Positions 6,449-9,227 of a stretch of DNA of 9,227 nucleotides are shown here, one piece after another. The translations under genes were made by a program, and so were the position numbers. Source of the stretch: Steroidobacteraceae bacterium (GTDB taxonomy: Bacteria > Pseudomonadota > Gammaproteobacteria > Steroidobacterales > Steroidobacteraceae). The stretch covers positions 1 to 9,227 of the forward strand of contig JAJTCR010000030.1 of assembly GCA_021325695.1 (NCBI GenBank), in the 5' to 3' direction. The notes beneath the pieces were generated by a model. That model was not told the origin of the DNA, made no database searches, and saw nothing but the letters and a program-made list of their open reading frames with translations. The stretch's first letter is position 1, and the number at the start of each line of letters is the position of its first letter.

Positions 6449-8110
6449 ATGTACACGAGCTTTTTCGGCCTCCAGGAAAAACCGTTCGCGATCACGCCGG
6501 ACCCGCGCTACCTCTACCTGAGCGAGCGGCACGCCGAGGCGCTGGCGCACCTGCTCTATGGCATCAACGAAGCCGGCGGCTTCATCCAGCTGACCGGCGA
6601 AGTCGGCACGGGCAAGACGACGGTGATCCGCAGCCTGCTCGAGCAGCTGCCGGGCCACGCCGAGGTCGCGCTCATCCTCAACCCGCGCGTCACGCCTGCC
6701 GAGTTCCTGCTGACGATCTGCGAGGAGCTGCACCTCCAGGTACCCGAGCACGGGCGCGACAGCACCAAGGCGCTCATGGACCTGCTCGGGCATTACCTGC
6801 TCGAGGCGCACGCGCGCGGCCGACGCGTCGTGCTGATCGTCGACGAGGCGCAGAACCTCAGTCCGCAGACGCTGGAACAGGTGCGCCTGCTGACGAACCT
6901 CGAGACCGCGACGACGAAGCTGCTGCAGATCATCCTGATCGGCCAGGAGGAATTGCGCACGCTGCTCGAGCAGCCGGACCTGCGCCAGCTCGCGCAGCGC
7001 ATCACGGGCCGGTACCACCTGAGCCCGCTGTCGCGTGAGGAGAGCGCCGGGTACGTCAAGCACCGCATGCGCGTGGCCGGCGCGACGGCCGAGGCGTTCA
7101 CGCCGGGCGCGCTCAAGGAGGTCCACCGCCTGAGCGGCGGCATCCCCCGCGTGATCAACGTGGTCTGCGACCGCGCGCTGCTCGGGGCGTTCACGCGCGA
7201 AGACCATCGTGTCGGCTCCGGCTACATACGGCAGGCGGCTGCCGAGGTCTACGGCCGACCGGTCCCGGCGCCCTGGTTGCGCTGGGCCACGATCAGTGCC
7301 GTGACGGCTTCGCTCGCGCTCGTCGCGTTCGGCGGATGGTCGCTGCTCGCGAATCGCGAGGCGACGACCCGCGTGGCGACGGCGGGCTCGTCCGCAACGG
7401 CGTCGCAGGCCGACACGGCTCCCGCCGTGAGCAACGCGGTCGTGGAAGCGGCCCCGGGCCCGCCGCCGCCGCCGCCGCTCGACGAACTGCTCGTGCAGAA
7501 CGCGAACGACACGACCACCGAAGCCGCGCTCGGAAAGCTGTTCCAGCGCTGGAACCTCGCGTATGCGCCGAACCGCGGGCGCGGCTGCGAGCAGGCGACC
7601 GCACAGGGCCTCGAATGCCTGTTCCAGAAGGGTTCGTGGGCGCAACTGCGCACGCTGAACCGCCCGGCGATCCTGACGTTGACCGACGACCTCGGCAGCA
7701 CGCACCAGGTCTTGCTCGTCGGCCTCGACGACGAAGCCGCCACGATCGACCTCGGCGGCGCCACACGCGCCGTGCCGATCGCCTCGATCTCGCGCTACTG
7801 GTTCGGCGACTTCCTGCTGCTCTGGCGACCGCCGCTCGCAGTCGTCAAGTCGCTCGGTCCGGGCATGCGTGGCGCGGAGGTGAAATGGCTGCGCGAGAAC
7901 CTCCGCGTCGCCCAGGGCCTGCCCGAGGCCGCGCAGGGCAGCGATTTCTACGACGAGGAGCTCACGCGGCTCGTGCAGGATTTCCAGCGCGAGCACCGAC
8001 TCAACGCGGACGGTGTCGCGGGCGTGCAGACGCAGATCGTGCTCGACACCGTGCTCAACCCGGCCAACTCGCCCACGCTCGGTGGCGAGGCCTCCAGCGT
8101 CGGCGGCTGA
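6449..8110 (+). CDS. gspA: GspA/ExeA-type AAA ATPase with peptidoglycan-binding domain
   Basis: This 553-residue inner-membrane protein, known as ExeA in Aeromonas, works with GspB to let the type II secretion secretin insert through the peptidoglycan. The N terminus MYTSFFGLQEKPFAITPDPRY is diagnostic of the family and fixes the start. The AAA domain (about 1-268) has Walker A GEVGTGKT (50-57) and Walker B VVLIVDEAQ (127-135, Asp132/Glu133). A membrane helix lies at about 279-299, followed by an Ala-rich and polyproline linker (338-343), a C39-peptidase-like region (about 350-460, probably without activity in this family) and a peptidoglycan-binding domain (about 466-537, LGPGMRGAEVKWLRENL and DFQREHRLNADGVAG). 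The C-terminal half should be periplasmic. gspB follows after 2 bases, which strongly supports the assignment. Core gsp genes are not in the window. Confidence 0.92.
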   Translation: MYTSFFGLQEKPFAITPDPRYLYLSERHAEALAHLLYGINEAGGFIQLTGEVGTGKTTVIRSLLEQLPGHAEVALILNPRVTPAEFLLTICEELHLQVPEHGRDSTKALMDLLGHYLLEAHARGRRVVLIVDEAQNLSPQTLEQVRLLTNLETATTKLLQIILIGQEELRTLLEQPDLRQLAQRITGRYHLSPLSREESAGYVKHRMRVAGATAEAFTPGALKEVHRLSGGIPRVINVVCDRALLGAFTREDHRVGSGYIRQAAAEVYGRPVPAPWLRWATISAVTASLALVAFGGWSLLANREATTRVATAGSSATASQADTAPAVSNAVVEAAPGPPPPPPLDELLVQNANDTTTEAALGKLFQRWNLAYAPNRGRGCEQATAQGLECLFQKGSWAQLRTLNRPAILTLTDDLGSTHQVLLVGLDDEAATIDLGGATRAVPIASISRYWFGDFLLLWRPPLAVVKSLGPGMRGAEVKWLRENLRVAQGLPEAAQGSDFYDEELTRLVQDFQREHRLNADGVAGVQTQIVLDTVLNPANSPTLGGEASSVGG

Positions 8111-8112
8111 GC

Positions 8113-8949
8113 ATGTCGTTCATCCTCGACGCGCTGCGCAAGTCCGAGCACGCACGGCAGAAGCAGACCGGCCCGGGTTTCGCCGAGGTGCCGGTCGCGG
8201 TCGCGAAGCCGAAGACGAACGTCTGGGCGACGGCGGCCGTCGCGCTGCTGCTCGTGAACCTGATCGCGGTCGGCGTGCTGTTGTTGCGACGTGCGAACCA
8301 GGAGCCGTCCAGGCCGATCGCGACGAACGAGCCCGCGGCGACCGGGTCGATCGCGGCCCCCGGTGCGAATGCCGTCGGGGCACCGCAGGCGCCCGACCGC
8401 AGCTCCACGACGACGACGGGTGCGGGCCCGACGCTGACTCCATCTGCCGCACCGCGCCCCGCGCCGGCGACGCCGTCCCCGGCCGCGACCGGGGGCGGCC
8501 GCAATCCGCTCGCCGAGGAAGTCGGGGCGACCGAGGCGTCGGGTGTCGAACGTTCGGTCAGGGAGGCGGCCGCTGCGGTACCCGCGGGCCCGCCCGCGGT
8601 CATGCGACGAGACTCGGCGCCGGCGCGGCGCGGTGGCTCCGTCGTCTACGCGCCGGTTCCGGAGGCGGACGACGCACCGTATTCGCCACCGCCACCGGCA
8701 CCACGCTCGGACCCTGCGTCCGACGGCTTGCCGACCGCCGACGAAGTGACCGCGCGCGGCGGGCTGCCCGCGCTGCACCTGGACCTGCACGTCTACGCGA
8801 CGGCGCCGGCGCAGCGCTTCATCTTCGTCAATTCGCGCAAGTACCGCGAAGGCGACGCGCTGCAGGAAGGGCCGGTGGTGGAACAGATCACCGCGACCGG
8901 CGCCGTGCTGAGCTACCGCGGCAGCCGGTTCAGGTTGGCCAACGACTGA
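8113..8949 (+). CDS. gspB: GspB/ExeB-type general secretion protein B
   Basis: This 278-residue partner of GspA starts with MSFILDALRKSEHARQ, the typical short cytoplasmic head of the GspB family. The head is followed by one membrane helix at about 37-58, a long Ala/Pro/Thr-rich periplasmic linker (about 62-210) of low complexity, and a C-terminal T2SS protein B domain (about 218-278) with LHLDLHVYATAPAQRFIFVN, then KYREGDALQEGPVVEQIT. In ExeAB the two proteins form one complex that engages peptidoglycan and the secretin. The ATG at 8113 is 2 bases after the gspA stop, indicating translational coupling, and the same frame extends upstream inside gspA only as an out-of-frame shadow. It stops at 8947-8949. 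Confidence 0.9.
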   Translation: MSFILDALRKSEHARQKQTGPGFAEVPVAVAKPKTNVWATAAVALLLVNLIAVGVLLLRRANQEPSRPIATNEPAATGSIAAPGANAVGAPQAPDRSSTTTTGAGPTLTPSAAPRPAPATPSPAATGGGRNPLAEEVGATEASGVERSVREAAAAVPAGPPAVMRRDSAPARRGGSVVYAPVPEADDAPYSPPPPAPRSDPASDGLPTADEVTARGGLPALHLDLHVYATAPAQRFIFVNSRKYREGDALQEGPVVEQITATGAVLSYRGSRFRLAND

Positions 8950-8954
8950 GCGCC

Positions 8955-8960
8955 GGGGAG
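8955..8960 (+). promoter_or_regulatory. Shine-Dalgarno of the DAK2-domain gene
   Basis: GGGGAG lies ten bases before the GTG at 8971 and is the clearest ribosome binding site in the window. It decides the GTG start. Its position 5 bases after the gspB stop suggests read-through transcription from gspAB. Confidence 0.6.
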
Positions 8961-8970
8961 TCGTTCGCCC

Positions 8971-9227
8971 GTGAACGCCGTATCGGTGGCGGCCGACAGC
9001 CTCGACGGGCTGCGGCTCAACTTCGCGCTGCAGGCGGGCATCTTTCGACTGCTGTCGCGGCAGGAGCATCTCGACCGGATCAACGTGTTCCCGGTGCCGG
9101 ACGGCGACACGGGCACCAACCTTGCGCTCACGGTGCATGCCGTGCTCGGGGCGTTGCGCAGGTGGCCGGACGCGCACGCCGGCAGGACGCTCACGCGCGT
9201 GGCCGATGCGGCGCTCGACGGCGCGCG
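8971..9227 (+). CDS. DAK2-domain protein (FakA/YloV-like), 3' end cut by window edge
   Basis: Translation from the GTG at 8971 gives 85 codons with no stop before the right edge. Residues 37-50 read INVFPVPDGDTGTN, the nucleotide/metal-binding signature of DAK2 (DhaL-like) domains; Asp44 and Asp46 should bind magnesium. The N-terminal part (LRLNFALQAGIFRLLSRQEHLD) fits the first helix of this family. FakA/YloV proteins phosphorylate fatty acids held by a DegV-type binding protein, and some proteobacterial members fuse DAK2 to DegV. Only the start is visible, so I cannot tell whether this is the fusion form or the FakA-like form. It lies 21 bases after gspB. Confidence 0.85.
   Translation, partial: MNAVSVAADSLDGLRLNFALQAGIFRLLSRQEHLDRINVFPVPDGDTGTNLALTVHAVLGALRRWPDAHAGRTLTRVADAALDGA

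Noticed and set aside
7336..8112. N-terminal extension of gspB back into gspA
   Set aside because: The extension overlaps gspA in another frame and has shadow composition, while the ATG at 8113 gives the exact family N terminus.

Overview
The window is a dense, high-GC stretch of bacterial chromosome. It looks like a gammaproteobacterium, perhaps near Xanthomonadales or Nevskiales. The evidence is a long membrane-type FadE acyl-CoA dehydrogenase of the E. coli type, a GspA/GspB pair of the type II secretion system, GC-rich third codon positions and very short intergenic gaps. The lineage is inferred from gene content only. No rRNA, tRNA, CRISPR array, transposase or phage gene is visible.

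Layout: (1) positions 1-2468, + strand, the 3' nearly complete part of fadE; (2) 2472-3472, - strand, a small unrecognised gene followed after 5 bases by pcaD (3-oxoadipate enol-lactonase), converging on fadE with 3 bases between the two stop codons; (3) 3587-6275, + strand, a DUF4286-DUF3667 fusion membrane protein followed after 10 bases by dinB (DNA polymerase IV); (4) 6261-6398, a G-rich heptad-repeat inverted-repeat element that overlaps the 3' end of dinB and supplies its stop codon; (5) 6449-8949, + strand, gspA and gspB, with 2 bases between them; (6) from 8971 to the right edge, + strand, the start of a DAK2-domain gene with a clear ribosome binding site, running out of the window.

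FadE (acyl-CoA to enoyl-CoA, beta-oxidation) and PcaD (beta-ketoadipate pathway, which ends in acetyl-CoA and succinyl-CoA) are both catabolic but are transcribed towards each other, and no other pca gene is present. GspA and GspB form an inner-membrane ATPase complex that in Aeromonas and Vibrio helps the outer-membrane secretin cross the peptidoglycan. Here they stand apart from the core gsp genes. The DAK2 gene resembles the lipid/fatty-acid kinase (FakA/YloV) family.

The least ordinary parts are the repeat element between dinB and gspA (30-base arms, 27/30 complementary, telomere-like G-tract heptads, TAG stops in all three frames), the two-domain DUF4286-DUF3667 protein, and the small open frame ahead of pcaD. 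I did not find a convincing new multi-gene system; most of the window is housekeeping.
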